This document shows, in pieces, positions 1-12,702 of a stretch of DNA of 64,000 nt. Made by a program: the position numbers and the translations under genes. Numbering within the stretch: position 1 is the stretch's first letter; the number at the start of each line of letters is the position of its first letter. The notes under the pieces are model-generated. The model did not search any database, had not been told where the DNA came from, and was given only the letters and a program-made list of their open reading frames with translations. The stretch comes from Metallyticus violacea (Eukaryota > Arthropoda > Insecta > Mantodea > Metallyticidae). The stretch is taken from contig CM060834.1 in the NCBI GenBank assembly GCA_030762175.1, positions 34,291,501 to 34,355,500 on the forward strand, read 5' to 3'.

Positions 1-1
1 A

Positions 2-100
2 AATCTTTCAGATGCTGTTAAGAACTATATGGCGCAAACAGGCTTAGGCGATTCAAAACGAGCGATGGTAACCATGATGAATGAAGATTCCAGCAGCTAA
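2..100 (+). CDS. Possible terminal coding exon of an unidentified gene, cut by the window edge
   Basis: Reading from base 2 gives 32 codons and then two stops in a row (TAA TAG, 98-103). The peptide contains AVKNYMAQTGLGDSKRAM and ends in NEDSSS. Its composition is protein-like: mixed charges, few rare residues and no low-complexity runs, unlike most other short frames here. The bases ATCTTTCAG at 3-11 also resemble a 3' splice site, so the exon may begin at 12 rather than continue past the edge. AT-rich DNA follows, with AATAAA-type signals near 567 and 771 that could serve its 3' UTR. I do not recognise the protein and assign no function. A transposon tail is an alternative. Confidence 0.4.
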   Translation, partial: NLSDAVKNYMAQTGLGDSKRAMVTMMNEDSSS

Positions 101-103
101 TAG

Positions 104-3100
104 TCCTGGAGAATGTGGTTGGGTCATAAATTGTATTTAATTTTTTTCAATATCATTTACATTGTCTTTCACATTTTTATTCAAATTAGCATCCCATAAG
201 TTGCGCAAGTATAAGATGAGTTAGCATATCTACGAAAAATTCAGAGAGGAAATAGATCTCATAACTGTACTAGTTCATACGCTAAACTACGTGAAGCTGT
301 ATTCTCCTCGCCGTGTACCTCTGTGTGTGATCAACGCGTGTGCAGTTGAATGTAAGCATCCATTTGCAATCTATGTATATGCTTTTCCTGGGTTGAAAAA
401 TATGAAACTCCACTATAATTTATTCTTTGGGCATTTGCAGAGAGTCGCTTGCACGACAACAGTTTGCAAGAATCCGACAGGCTACGACGGTATAATGAAT
501 ATAATCAGTTTCAAGGGAGATATTTTAAACTTCTTATGTAATGTGTCTCAAAGATTCTAGCAGAAAAATAAATAGTATCATGTCATAGCTGTTATCTATT
601 TCTCATACCTGTATTTTCTTCGATGACAAATGCTTCCTAAACGAAGCGTCAGAGAACATAGGTCATTTGACAAAAATTTTTCCTCACTATGAAATCTGTC
701 TCTCCGAATTTGTCGTAGAGGTCTTGGTTCAACCTGTATAACTCTTCATGCACATTTTATAATTAAATGAAATAAAAAATGAATGTAACAAATTTTATAA
801 GTAAAAACATAAAATAACGTTTTTAATAAATACTGAAGTAGCTGTTTATTTAATTAATTAGTTGTGTTGCACTAAATTTACGACGGTCGCAGTGAGCAGT
901 AGAGACAAATACAACAGTAAACTAATCTATCAATAGTAGTAGCCTTATAGTCTATGTATACACAGATATATTATGTGGCAGCTTTATTGCATCAACACAT
1001 TTCTTTGCGATCAAGCCTAGTGTTTCACTTCATGCTTTCGCAGCAATCTTGAATCTATTCAAATTTTAAACTCGTATTTGCAGCTTTTTTCCTTCGCTCT
1101 CCAGTACCATAAAAATGTAATAGTGTGGATATTACATAATATTCCTAGACAAATTAACAAATTACTGAAAAAGTGAACCATGAACTAATTATCGCATGAG
1201 AGCGCTGTACCCACAGAACTGTGTTCTTCCTGGTATATGACTCGAATCCCCCCTCCCCATCTGATTCTGCCTATCCTGGAAACTTCAAAGGTTATCCCAC
1301 TAAGGGAGATTGAAGCTCTAATACTCGAAAGGCACAGTACTGTAGGCCCAGGTTTTCAGCTAATTACACTAATAGGGGTTGATTTATAATTGTGTGCAGG
1401 CAAGGGTTGGAAGGGTAATCGTTTGGGAAGAATGCCGGTTTCCAGAGTATGGAGAGTCAGACGAGGAAGGATTTCGGTTTGTGTCTGGGAGAAGATAGAT
1501 AGCCCACAGGTTGAAATGTAACGAATTCCATTCGGCTTTGGATTTTCCTTATTGTAAAAAGGTTCAGGTAACGTAACTCTATATTAATATTTTATAAACC
1601 AAGTGTTAAGCTTTTCTAATAAAAGGATCTCTATCTCAATAAGCTCTTTTTGTATCACGTCCATGGTTCATTTCACATTGTTGATGTGTTGAGAACAATA
1701 CTTGTTTAAATTTATAATTCTTTAAATACCCAAAACTTTACATTTTATGATTTGGTTTAGAATAATCATCGTTGCAAAAAAGGAAAGTTAAATGATTAAA
1801 TATAATAGGTGATAAATTGTAAATTTTTATAAGGTAAAATCTCTTTTACCAGGTCTTACGGCTGGCTTTCAGATATACGAAATATTTTTAAATATAAAAT
1901 ATTAAAATCCTTATTGGTACAAGAAAAATAGACAAAGACTACAGCTTTTATAAAATTGCATTACTTCAAGTGCGCAAAAAGAAGTACTGATAAAAAGAAA
2001 GAGTAAATCTCAGGTTGGTACAATTGAGTTACATTGGACTGATAGAATTGGGGGAGGATATTTCGGTACTTGAGCTTTGATCAATGGCTCGCTGTTTATG
2101 TCTACGCCCCAAAAAGGATTCCTCCGAGAGAAAGAAATGAAGTAATGGATGCATTAGGCGGCCAGGATCAACAGGCCATTAGGCACGAATGTAGACGTGA
2201 TCTTTAGCATTTTTCAAATAAAAATCCCTCCCGTATAAGGGCCGCTTCCATATCAAATATAAGAAATCTTTCAAAAGCGCAAGTTTCCGTAACGCCGCAC
2301 CAGCCTACCTCACTCTGGCACTCTTAACCCTGCAAGAGAACCAACGGAATGAAATTATATTAAAATGGGAGTGCAGAAAATATGTGGAAAGGAAATATGT
2401 ATCGCAGCATTGGCCTAAGCGACCAGGGGGGGGGGATGCAAAGTCAGGATGACGGTCCCAAGGGATTTTAATCCGGAACCTCCAGAAGACTTACAGCCTG
2501 AACTACCCTTTCGGTATGTTGGCACCTGTATATGGCCACACTACAATCCAGAGATTGAAGAGGGGTCTTAGGCAAGGAATGTATAGCCTGTCTGTTAAAA
2601 GTTGAAATTTAGGACGCCAATGGCTAATAGCTTTCATTCACACTGATACCACAAACCGAAGAAGTTGTAGAATGTCTCTTGGCGCAGTCAGTAAGGTACT
2701 GGCGTAAAGTTATTGTTATCGAGTTCATATATCTCTACATCTTACGTATGAAAATAAAATTAAAAATAAATAAAGCAATAACCTAAAACGCATGACCCAA
2801 ATTTAAGGTATCCAAAACCTCAGTCTTTGTAACATTCATTAAGTACACGATCATGTGTATTGTTTTTTAAACAAACTATAAAACCCGAGTTCATTTCTGT
2901 CCTAATTGTAGAAAGCTTTATAGCACTAGCTGTTGAAAATGCTGATAAGCCATTTGAGTTTCTGCTTTTGCGAAAGACATTATAAGGCAAACATTTACCC
3001 CATTTCGCTTTGAAACTGACTTTTGGCATGCCATTTCCAATTCTTTTGTAGCCATGTTAGTTGGATATGTTTTTTTCGTGAACCATAGATTTCCTGTCTC

Positions 3101-6100
3101 AAATTACATGTCTATAATTTATGAAAGTATTGTCGTGTAACACCTGGTAGCCTAAGTGAAGAAATTGAACACTTTTTATATTAGTAATATTTTACAAAAG
3201 TTGTGTACGTGACTTCAAACACATTCAAAATGATAATCCTCAACGATGCAGTGCATTTTTCCCCACATTATTCTCTTGTGCTTTTCTCTGTCGAAAATGA
3301 TTCAGCCCAATTGAGAGCATTTCATGCGGTGTTGGTGTAACTTTCGGTACTGTATGATCATTATGACCATCACTTTCATCATAGTCATATCTATCGATTT
3401 CTCATACCCTAGGAAGGATGAGTTTAAACAAATCATTACATCATCTACATATATCAGTTCTTTAGTGACAGATCTGGTAACCTACTACTTTTGGTTTTAG
3501 GGAGAAGGTGTCAGACTTTTGACGACATAAAGAGGAACACAATGAGGCATCTGATGACGACCTCAAAGAGGGGATACAATTATATACGATATCAAGAGGT
3601 ATATTTAAATTTGATTTATTAAAACTTGTCATAACTAAAAGGTGAAGAAATCAACCAATGAGTACGAAGAAGTACAAATGAGGAATAACTTCCTCTGTGT
3701 GTAGCGCAGATTTTTAAGTGCCTCATTATTGCAGTGGCGTTAACAATGCAGATTTTATACATTTGAAAATGCAATGAATTTAGACTCTTGTTTAATGCAC
3801 AATAAAGCAGAGCCATGACCAAGAAACACTTGGCCAAATTCAAAGCAAATATTACTATATTGTTGCAATAGCCTGGATACAAATGCCGGAGGATCTATAC
3901 GTTGTTAAGCAAAAGTTAAAGAAAATGAACATTACAACTGATTTTTTTTTCCAAAGGATAGCTTTAATTCGTTTTCCGCAGACTCTAAAACATTCTTGCA
4001 TTGGTTTTTTTTACAGAGCAGTTATTTGCTTCTACATGAAAAGGAATTTGTTTGCTTTTTATAGTTGTGACTGATTTAAGATTTTGAACTAAGCGTAAGT
4101 GTGTTTTATTAATTTCTATTCGTGGAGAAAAATATTATTGCCTATGCAAACTCCATTAGAATTTATTTAATGTTTACTGCGAATGAATTTACCGTTTATT
4201 AACCTTTCGGCTTATTCGTGCCTGGAAATGTGTAACAGCTGGCGCATGCTTGAGTTCTTTCCAGGAACCTGTCAGATTGCCATATATTAATCCAGTGGAC
4301 TACTATTGTAAGGCTCTCTGAAAGACAGTTTTGTCCCTGAGCAAACCTTGGCAGTTAATGAGTTGAAGGATTTAATCGCAGATAATTCAAGAACATAAAT
4401 ACGAGATCAGCTATATAAAGCAGCGAAGAGAGGGTGTTAATACAAGAACAACATAATGGACATGTACTACATCTAGGATAAAAGTATGACAATGAGTGGA
4501 AAAGAAAAGAATTCCATTTGTTGTGTAATAAACCATGCCAGGGGTTTTGTGTTACAAATGAAGAAAACAGAGTAATTGAAGTTACCTCTCATTTTTTAAA
4601 CATCCTGTACAATTCAATGAGAAAAATTACTGAAATATATTATAAAGAAAAAATTAAACACAACCTATTCATTATAAATAATTTCAGACAGAAATGTTTC
4701 TTTATTCTAATAATTTCAAATGTCCAGATTACATCGCATTCGACCTTTGAAATATATACATTCCGGAAAGACGGCTGAATTGGGTGCATTTTTGACAATG
4801 TATTATAGATCGTAAAATGAAACATAATCTTGTCATTTATGTGTCAATATTACTTCAGAATGTGTGCAATAGATCGTCATAAATAATTACTATTTATTGA
4901 GTAACTTCAATTAAATTCATGGAGGGAAAGATACAAATCAACCTTCTATAGCGGGGTAAATAGGGTTGGTATTGTGGCGAAACGAATTAATAAGAAAATC
5001 GTGAAACCTAAATATAATTCATTAATATAACTAAATATTAAATAATACTAACACTAAGGTCATATTTCTAGAGTTTTCTAGCCTCAAATTTTTTATTGTT
5101 TTCTTTCATTCCTCAGTACTTCATCGTTGGCGCTAAATCCTTTCATTTTCCTCACTGACCTAGAATTAGAATAACTTATTTCAATGATTTTGTTTTAGCT
5201 GTTTGATGTTGAGTAAACACTAAGAGGCCTATTTTACTCCTTCTTTGTTAATCATGGTAGCACTTGCCGTCCAGATTATTCTCATTTTAATTCATTCTGC
5301 TGTAACACTGAAAATACAATTTGTCCGCCTCTCTTTCTAATGTTTTCATTATTTGTAACAATGTATAAGGAACAGCATGTGCTCTATGTATAGATATGCC
5401 ATCTTTAACAACCTTTAAAAGTGGGTCGTATCATCACTTGATCATTGGATTCTTTTATACATGTGTATTTACCCATCTGAAATAAAGAAATAAAAATTGC
5501 ACATTTCTATTCTGAACTAACTAAATTATATCATCGGCCTTTCACTGATACTTTTATTTCGGTTGTTGCCAAGACTGAAAATACAGAAAAAATATCAAAA
5601 TATCAGGTTATAGTATCAAAACTTACTGAACTTTACTGCCCACAATAGTTATCTTACTTTTTGGAGTATTTTTCTTGAAAATAAATGTAATAAAGAATTT
5701 ACAGAATGTTATAAATGAAACACCTACATAGCTATAACTTCGTTTTGTCATTAGCAAATCGCTAAATTATATTTCATTGTGTTTATATAATACAGCTAGT
5801 TCCATTCTTTAACTTTAGAAAGCAGTATAATTAATATAAATTTATAAAAATAATATTACTTTGGAAACTGAAATTAGTACAGCCATTAAAATGGTGTTTG
5901 TTATTTCACATTCTAATTGTGTTTAAGGTGGAAATGGTTTTATGTTTCTATTCTCAAAGTAGAGCTGAGATATACTTTTGCTTGGATCTACGAATTCGAT
6001 ACAAGTTGGAACGGGATTTTGGGTGGTTTCAATGTTGTTCGTTAATTTGCAGTAGGTTAATATAGTTGTTCCAATGTAGGGGGATTGATGGTTCTCAGGG

Positions 6101-8100
6101 TAAATTTGGACTGTTTCTAACGACTTGAAGTCATTAGGGGGGGAAGGAGATTGTTCGGTGTATTAATAAGTCCGGCACTGTTTGAACATTTGATTTATTT
6201 AACAACTTGGCAGGTTACTTCCTGACGGCTCGTAGCTGACCTCACTACACACTTAGACTGACTTTAGAAAAATGATTTACACTGCCCTCAACTGAACTTT
6301 AGAAATGATCTAGACTGATTACTTTCGGATGACTCGTATATTTCTTTCGCGTCTCTCGTATGATGTCCCTGTTTCTCTTGAATGTCTGAATCTCAATCTG
6401 CGAAGGTCTGAATGTGCGAGAGAATGTCTCCGTGAATGTCTGAATGTATGACTGTGTGTCCACTGAGTGCCCCTCTGACTTCTGTACTCCAGTTTTTCTA
6501 CTACATCGCCACGCCTTTCGCTAAATTAAATTCCCTCGTATTTTATCTATTTCTGTGTTACATGTTCGTCATTGGCTATCCTAAAATTATTTATTTGTAT
6601 CTAAGTTCTCCTGATTCGTTAACTTTTATACGAAGACCATTGGCTAGAATTATTCTTTCCCCCTTGATCTAATGTCTTCCCACGAACTTGAATTTTCCCA
6701 GAACAACCTGTCGTAAATTTCGGCACTTTCCTTATATTCTGATTTCTATTGAAAATCTTTGGCCTTCCTTAGTTTGTAGATTCCTAAATGTTTCTAGAAA
6801 TTAAGCACGTGTTGATGGGCTGTTTTTCGGCTTTCCTGTAATAAAACATTTTCGTCTCCGTTCTGACATTTTCATTTTCTCGTAAATTATTGATACCTCT
6901 GACTTTGTTAAATACTGTCCCGTTACGGCCACATGTTTCTCTTATTGTCAACTCCTAAGTATTTCCTGGGCAGAAGGTTCGTGACCTAACAAAAGATAGT
7001 TTACCCTTTCTTCAGCCTAGTCTAAGGAGCGGTCTGCGGACGAGTCGTCAGGTATACATCTGTCTCTTTCTCACATATTTTACACAAAATGTATACAAAA
7101 CCCTTTTGTAAGTTACAAGTTACAAATTATTTCTATTTCTGATACCTATCTCTAAGATATTTCTTATACCTATACATAATAATTATCCTTATCAAATCTA
7201 ATGCCTTTATAAATATAGCTCTGCAGCCTTTAGTTATTCAACTAATATAGGCAGCCTTATTTCCTGCTTCAAAGTTCACAATACAAAGCTGACGCCTCCT
7301 TTAGTAAGGCAATAAAGAGATGCTGTGGTAAAGCTGTGCACTACATTGATAAATTCAGTTCGATCTGCTAGAACTGGATTTTAAGATTATATGCCCATGA
7401 ACTGCAGCTGTGCAACGGACGCAAGTTAAATGTCCGCTTTATATGTTGCGGGCTTTGTCAGAGCTGAGTAAATGTCACGTGATTAGAATGAAATCTCGAG
7501 GCTGAAGTCAGAACGGTAGCAGTTATGCCATTTCCTTGGCACTCAACAAGTTTTCACAACGTTTTCAAAGAGTTATCACATCTTCCCTGGGATGAAAAGG
7601 AAACGTCCTTCATTCATACGAGTCCCATTCCATGTGCAGGGCACGAGATAAGGCTGCGTTGTATGTTGTGATGCTTTGTACATCAGTTGAGCGTTTCACT
7701 CTCTCTTCTCTACTTATCTAGTCTTTATTTTCAACAGTTTCATCTTTCCCTTTATGCTGCACAAAGAGTCTGCAAATTATTTTTCGCTCATGTTTCGTGT
7801 AGCGTTATGGAACGGTGCGGGTACCACAAAGAATGCGCCTTTAGTTGGTAATAAACGTGAAATTTCTCTTATGTTGGCAGCGCGAAGTGTCAGTTGAGTA
7901 TTGGCAACATTTTCTCTTCTTGGCTATTCAGCACGGTTTATACATAATGCGAATTTTGGAATATTACTTGTTTTATAATAGCAATGTATAATGCGTTGTA
8001 ATGCTTTCAAATGGACGTTCATATGTTAGAGTTGGAGCGTTGTCTTTGTGCCGTTTGGACGTTTTAAAGTAATAAGTCGTTAAACGAAATGTTTCGTCCC
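104..8100. other. Long AT-rich stretch without a supportable gene
   Basis: I found no splice-consistent coding run, RNA gene or recognisable transposon. Short open frames (for example 291-560 and 6436-6672) have no family motif and look like chance. A less AT-rich block at 6160-7260 contains imperfect repeats of GAATGTCTGAAT near 6379-6450, and a C-rich strand bias to about 7060. It could be an old LTR or other repeat, but I cannot find a partner copy. Runs of G at 2427-2436 and 6137-6143 are simple low-complexity DNA. Confidence 0.6.
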
Positions 8101-8127
8101 TTTAGTTAGGTTTTTGTGCTGTTACAA

Positions 8128-8407
8128 TGCCAAAAATTAAGTACACTTTAGAAGATAGAATTTTCATCTAAGATTCCAAAGTGAAAACACACTGGGGAAA
8201 AAAGTGTATCAGCGATATTGTGATATTGTGAATAGATTAAGGAAAGGGATCTGTTCTAGATAAGAAACGGAAAGTAAAACCGCCTTGCGTTTACCGAGGA
8301 GTAACTTGACGGAATTGGAAAAAGTTTACAAAACGAAGTCTAGAGAAATTTCTCGAAGGAAATAGGAATTTCGTACACCTCGGCTGGGATGCCATTAAAC
8401 TTTTAAA
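8128..8407 (+). pseudogene. N-terminal DNA-binding scrap of an IS630-Tc1-mariner transposase
   Basis: An ATG at 8128 opens MPKIKYTLEDRIFI and then a stop. After a frame change the text reads NRLRKGSVLDKKRKVKPP, then EKFLEGNRNF and WDAIKLLK. This order matches the paired helix-turn-helix region of a transposase type common in insects, where a GSVLDKKR-type linker is followed by a second helix-turn-helix ending in ATKLLK. At least two frameshifts and two stops break it, and no catalytic domain follows. It may be the same broad family as the relic at 57.9-58.2 kb, which supplies only the C-terminal half. Family membership is inferred from motifs alone. Confidence 0.6.
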
Positions 8408-8409
8408 AT

Positions 8410-9455
8410 GAAAACTATATAAAATAACGGTTGTTCATAAATTGCAACAGCGATAATGTAAATAGCGAACATTTCTTTAATTTTGTTTTGGATAATGTTA
8501 CGAACGACTATTGATCCATATTTATTTTTTTTTTTCGGACAAAGCACGGTTCCATATAGAACACAGTAAAGGTACTGGAGTTCACAAAAACTCCATCTTA
8601 TATACGAAAGGCCATTGCACAATTAAAAAATTGTCTATGGTGCTCAGTGAATGCTTACAGCATTATAGGCCTATATTTTATTAAAATACTATATGTTCAG
8701 ATACAAAGATAAACAACCACAATTATTTTTAGAAAATTAATTGGACATTCAATGTTATCATGCATATTCAGAATAATATTCAGCATACAAATAATTTCTC
8801 ATTAGATTTAGTTGAGGTAAGTTTTAAGGAAGGGCTGCTAGTAAGGGATTGTGGTCAAGATCATACCGTAATGAATTTCTATTTATGAGGAAAGTTTGTC
8901 GGAATAACCCCACATATGTTGGAAGAACTAAAAATAATATAATAAGCGACGTTGTCGCATTTACAAGAAGAAATAAAATTGTGAATGTAAACTTTCTTAA
9001 TAGATGTGAGAGGTGTGTGTTGGTACAGGGACATGTAACTTAATTTGCATAAGATATCTATGATATTAAATTGAGAGGTTATGTATAGTATGCACTTGCT
9101 CCCAACCTCCTATGGGCGGCGTTCTCAGGATGAACGTTCCTTTGAAAGCATTGTGTATAGTGCACGTTAGGATTGTTGGAGGCTGTGAGATCAATTCCCT
9201 AACTTTTTATTTGTTTTAAACGGATACAAGATCGTGACAGTAGTTAACAAAAATCATTCTGCTAACTAAAGAGCTTTCTAATACTGCCCAGTTATGGTCA
9301 GCCATATAAATCCAAGGCCAGGATGAATCGGTTTTTCTTGGACCATTACAATAACTTTAGTATTAAAATACACGAGTTATCAATGCGATTTTATAACTAT
9401 AAACATGTTGTGAAAACTTTCTAAACGGAGCATATATGTCCAAAAAGTCGTTTGC
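8410..9455. other. AT-rich DNA, nothing recognised
   Basis: There are no motif-bearing frames. The small frames at 8395-8622 (minus) and 8849-9043 (plus) show no family features and look like chance. Confidence 0.6.
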
Positions 9456-9459
9456 TGAC

Positions 9460-9695
9460 CGATACGATAGTGAAATCGCTGTCATAGACATGTAAACGGA
9501 AGGTTTGGGTCCCATTCCCGCTAGAACCGTTCTCCTTGACTGCGTTTTTTTTCCATTTTTCCTTAGTCCTCGTCAATGAAAAATGCCGGGGAAGTAAATT
9601 TAAACCTTGAACATTCCTTTCCATATAAATTCTCTTTCAAATTTATTGCTTCATCTCATTGGTCACTGTCTGTGAAAACGAAGCGTTAAATAGTA
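9460..9695 (+). repeat. Diverged copy of SINE family 2 (tRNA-derived)
   Basis: The segment follows the family-2 order seen at 27.2 and 40.9 kb. It has a B-box-like stretch GGTTTGGGTCCCATTCCCGC, then a GACCGTTCTCC-type joint, a T-rich block, CCTTAGTCCTCGTCAATG, AAATGCCGGGGAAG, CATTCCTTTCC and TTCATCTCATTGGTCACTGTCTGTG. The A-box end is poorly preserved, and I see no target-site duplication. It is clearly older than the other copies. Confidence 0.65.
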
Positions 9696-9699
9696 TTAA

Positions 9700-12679
9700 A
9701 TAAAATCTCTTTACCCTATCCGTCTGCGCCACTGAAAAAAAAGATATTCTGAGACTATTTTATGGCACAATAGAAATCCGGAAGCACAAGTTATAGCAAA
9801 GAGAAAAACAAAACGCAATTAAATCGTATAAAACAAACAGTACACGTTTTTTTCAGCTGTATATTTGTCCCTCTAGATGAAAGTAATTTACTGAAGGTGC
9901 TGTGATTATATACAATCAAAGACAATTACTAAGCATTGGGATTCTTAATCACTTAACATCAATTTAGGTGCACTTAAACTACAAGGTCAATACAAAGCAC
10001 GAGCCCCCGCCAGCAGGTAAACAAGAACTGGTGAGTAACAAACGTAAGAGGAGAGGGTGCTTTGTAGTTCGTGACCTATTGTAACTCTCCAACCAATGTC
10101 CACTAACAATATAACTTCATTCCATTTCATTCTGATTATTTCTTACGTAATACCTTTGTTCACATAAAGCTGGGGAATGATGCTATAGTAAGTTCTCTGA
10201 AATAACGATAGTCATGAATTTTATTTAAGATATCGAAATACGCTTGTGTCCTATTTTCCAAGGTTATTTACCACGACTTGAAAATAGTTTAAATTTTATA
10301 GCCATGATCAAGAGAGATGCATAAAAACAAACCATATATATTATGTGTGTGTGTGTTTTATACACACTTTTGCTTGTATTTTAGGAGCCACAAAGGGAAT
10401 TTTGGTTATTTTTCATTAAAATCGAAGTTTTGTTTTATCCCGCCCCCCCCCCTTTTGTATAAAGAACATCTCCACATATTTTTACGGCGTTGTAGCCTTC
10501 CAACATGATTTCCGACAGATATCACTTCTAAACTACATATAGTTTGAAAGCTACGGGTTAACAAACATAAAAGACTTGATATTATAAAATGCTATGAATA
10601 ATAGAAGGAGGGCAGCAATCTATGCTACTATATCATAACATCTCTACAGGTCAGAAGTCACAGCATCAGTAATACCTTTCTAAGAGAAAGAAACTGATTC
10701 CTCGTTCAAAGATTGTGGGCACATGTTTAAAACGAACACATCTTTGCAAAATTCTACCAGTGTGACGAAGAATAGCTGTATTCAGGTTGTTGCAAAGGTG
10801 TGTTTTGAGGATAACTTAAAATGCAAATGAGAATCTGCACAACATGATATGAAGCAGACGCCCAAAAGAAGTCGGCGTCTCAAAGCAGAGGATGCAAACA
10901 GCTTTGATCCAACTACATCTATGGAACTACAGTCACAGTAATTAAAATACAATCAGCAGCAGCAGCAGGAATTTGCCATTACAATTTTAATTGGGGCATT
11001 GAAAAACAGTATGTAATATAACATCAGTGTAAAAGATTGAAGATGCAACCTTCCAGAATGCTCGAAGAAGAGTGGAACGAGCCATGATGAAAATGAAGGA
11101 AGCTGCAAAGAAGGGAGTACCTTCCTCGAAGGATGGTTGTTTTCAAATGTGAGTAAATAATACAAATACATTTTCTATCATTCATATGGCCTCAAACATT
11201 CAAATAAATGTTTGTCCATTTGTGTAAAATGCTAGTTCTCCTGCAGATATTCTCCTAAGAGCATGGCATTTGTTGTGGACCTACTTGAATATATGGTTAA
11301 CATATCATGCTTTCAGAATTCGGTTTAAAACCTATAACTATTACAAAGATGTATTTTTACTACAATGTCCAACTTTGTTTTACTATTTTAAATTTTTAAA
11401 TTAATTCTTGAGTTCACAATAGAACTTTGTTTTGTTTCAGAGTATCTGCTGGCTATGTAGACATATTTTGGACACAATATATGCATTTGTAGCGATTTAA
11501 CATATACTTAAACAAATTAAACTCTAAAAATGCAAGGTATTAATTATACACTTATGAACCAAATGATATGAAAATTGGTACCAACATTATTTTTATAAAA
11601 CACTATAATTATATTTATTTTCAGAGTTGATTAGTTTTTGAAAGTGAAATTTCATCTTGGTGTTCCCTTACCATGTACACCTATAGACAAAACATATACC
11701 ATATATTAATTTACAAAAATTAAGTAAAGATTTGCAACACAGGTATGATATACGATTTTATATTCTATCATCTCTGAGATAATGCGTTTGTACATTTTTC
11801 ATTGCAAAATTAAGGAATAAAACTTCATTTCCAACACATCATTGCTAGAAACCATAAAAGTTACGAAGCCTTAAACCTACCTAGAAGACAATTCTATTAA
11901 TGCATCGTTTTATAACCGAGCAACATTTTAACGTTGGGCTTTGCAGTACACTTGCCGTGCAACAGGTTTTGGTACGGCTCATATGCAGTGCTAATTACAC
12001 TATTGTTTTGCGGCCAGGCAGTCCACCCCATACATCACCGCGGTTTATATGTCTGCACCCTCCAGCGGTATATATTTGATTTCCCTTTCTCTCCCTTGCA
12101 GTTATAGTTGGCTTAAAAACTGTGTTTGCCATAATCCCACTCATTTGTTTAAACACGTGTTTTGTAACATATTGAAATTATTGTGCAATATTAATATTTT
12201 TTGTATTTTTAATTTTTTATGAGTTGGTTGTTTATATTAATCTGCAGTGCAACAAAGGTTGTTGACCACAGGCTTTATCCTGCGAAGTTACATATCTGCA
12301 TAAGGGCGTTGTATTTAGGGTTCATTTTTTTTTTTTTTTTGAAATTGTCCTTTTACAGCTCCGTTGTGGTATAGTTTTTCATGAGAATCATTGATACATT
12401 TGTAAAAACTTTAAATCTAAAAACCTCAACTTCGCTTTTTTAATAAAAACGCATTTAAAGTTGTATTCGACACATTAAATAATTTTACAATAAGGCGGAA
12501 AAATAAAAAAAAATGTAATACGTTTAACAAAAACATGGTTATTAAGTCATTTATATTCCTGGAAAGTATAGAGATATTTGTGGACCCCATATTAAACTTA
12601 ATTGTTTATAAAATTCTAAACTAAATATTTCATATAATAATGGTTTCATGTATTTTCCTCATTTTCCTTACTTTTCATA
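9700..12679. other. AT-rich DNA with simple repeats and one weak exon-like stretch
   Basis: It contains a TG run near 10344, a C run at 10442-10451, five CAG units at 10954-10968 and a T run near 12328-12342. Apart from the stretch described at 11.03-11.15 kb, nothing is recognised. Confidence 0.6.
11033..11148 (+). CDS. Exon-like stretch followed by a good 5' splice site; unidentified
   Basis: An open run begins just after a TAA near 11030. It reads DATFQNARRRVERAMMKMKE and then AAKKGVPSSKDGCFQ, a basic, helix-prone peptide. It stops being useful exactly at GTGAGT (11149-11154), a strong 5' splice-site match. The upstream AG is not preceded by a clear pyrimidine tract, so the 3' splice site is unsupported. 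Five CAG codon-like triplets lie about 70 bases upstream. It could be a host exon, a processed pseudogene fragment, or chance. I do not recognise the peptide. Confidence 0.2.
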
Positions 12680-12702
12680 GGTTAGGTTAGGTTAGGTTAG
12701 GT
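12680..12702. repeat. Interstitial TTAGG telomere-type repeat
   Basis: About four and a half perfect units of GGTTA/TTAGG sit in otherwise AT-rich DNA. TTAGG is the usual insect telomere unit. Short interstitial runs are common in insect genomes and do not imply a chromosome end here. Confidence 0.85.

Noticed and set aside
6160..7260. A solo LTR
   Set aside because: No TG...CA ends with a target duplication and no second copy could be found by eye.
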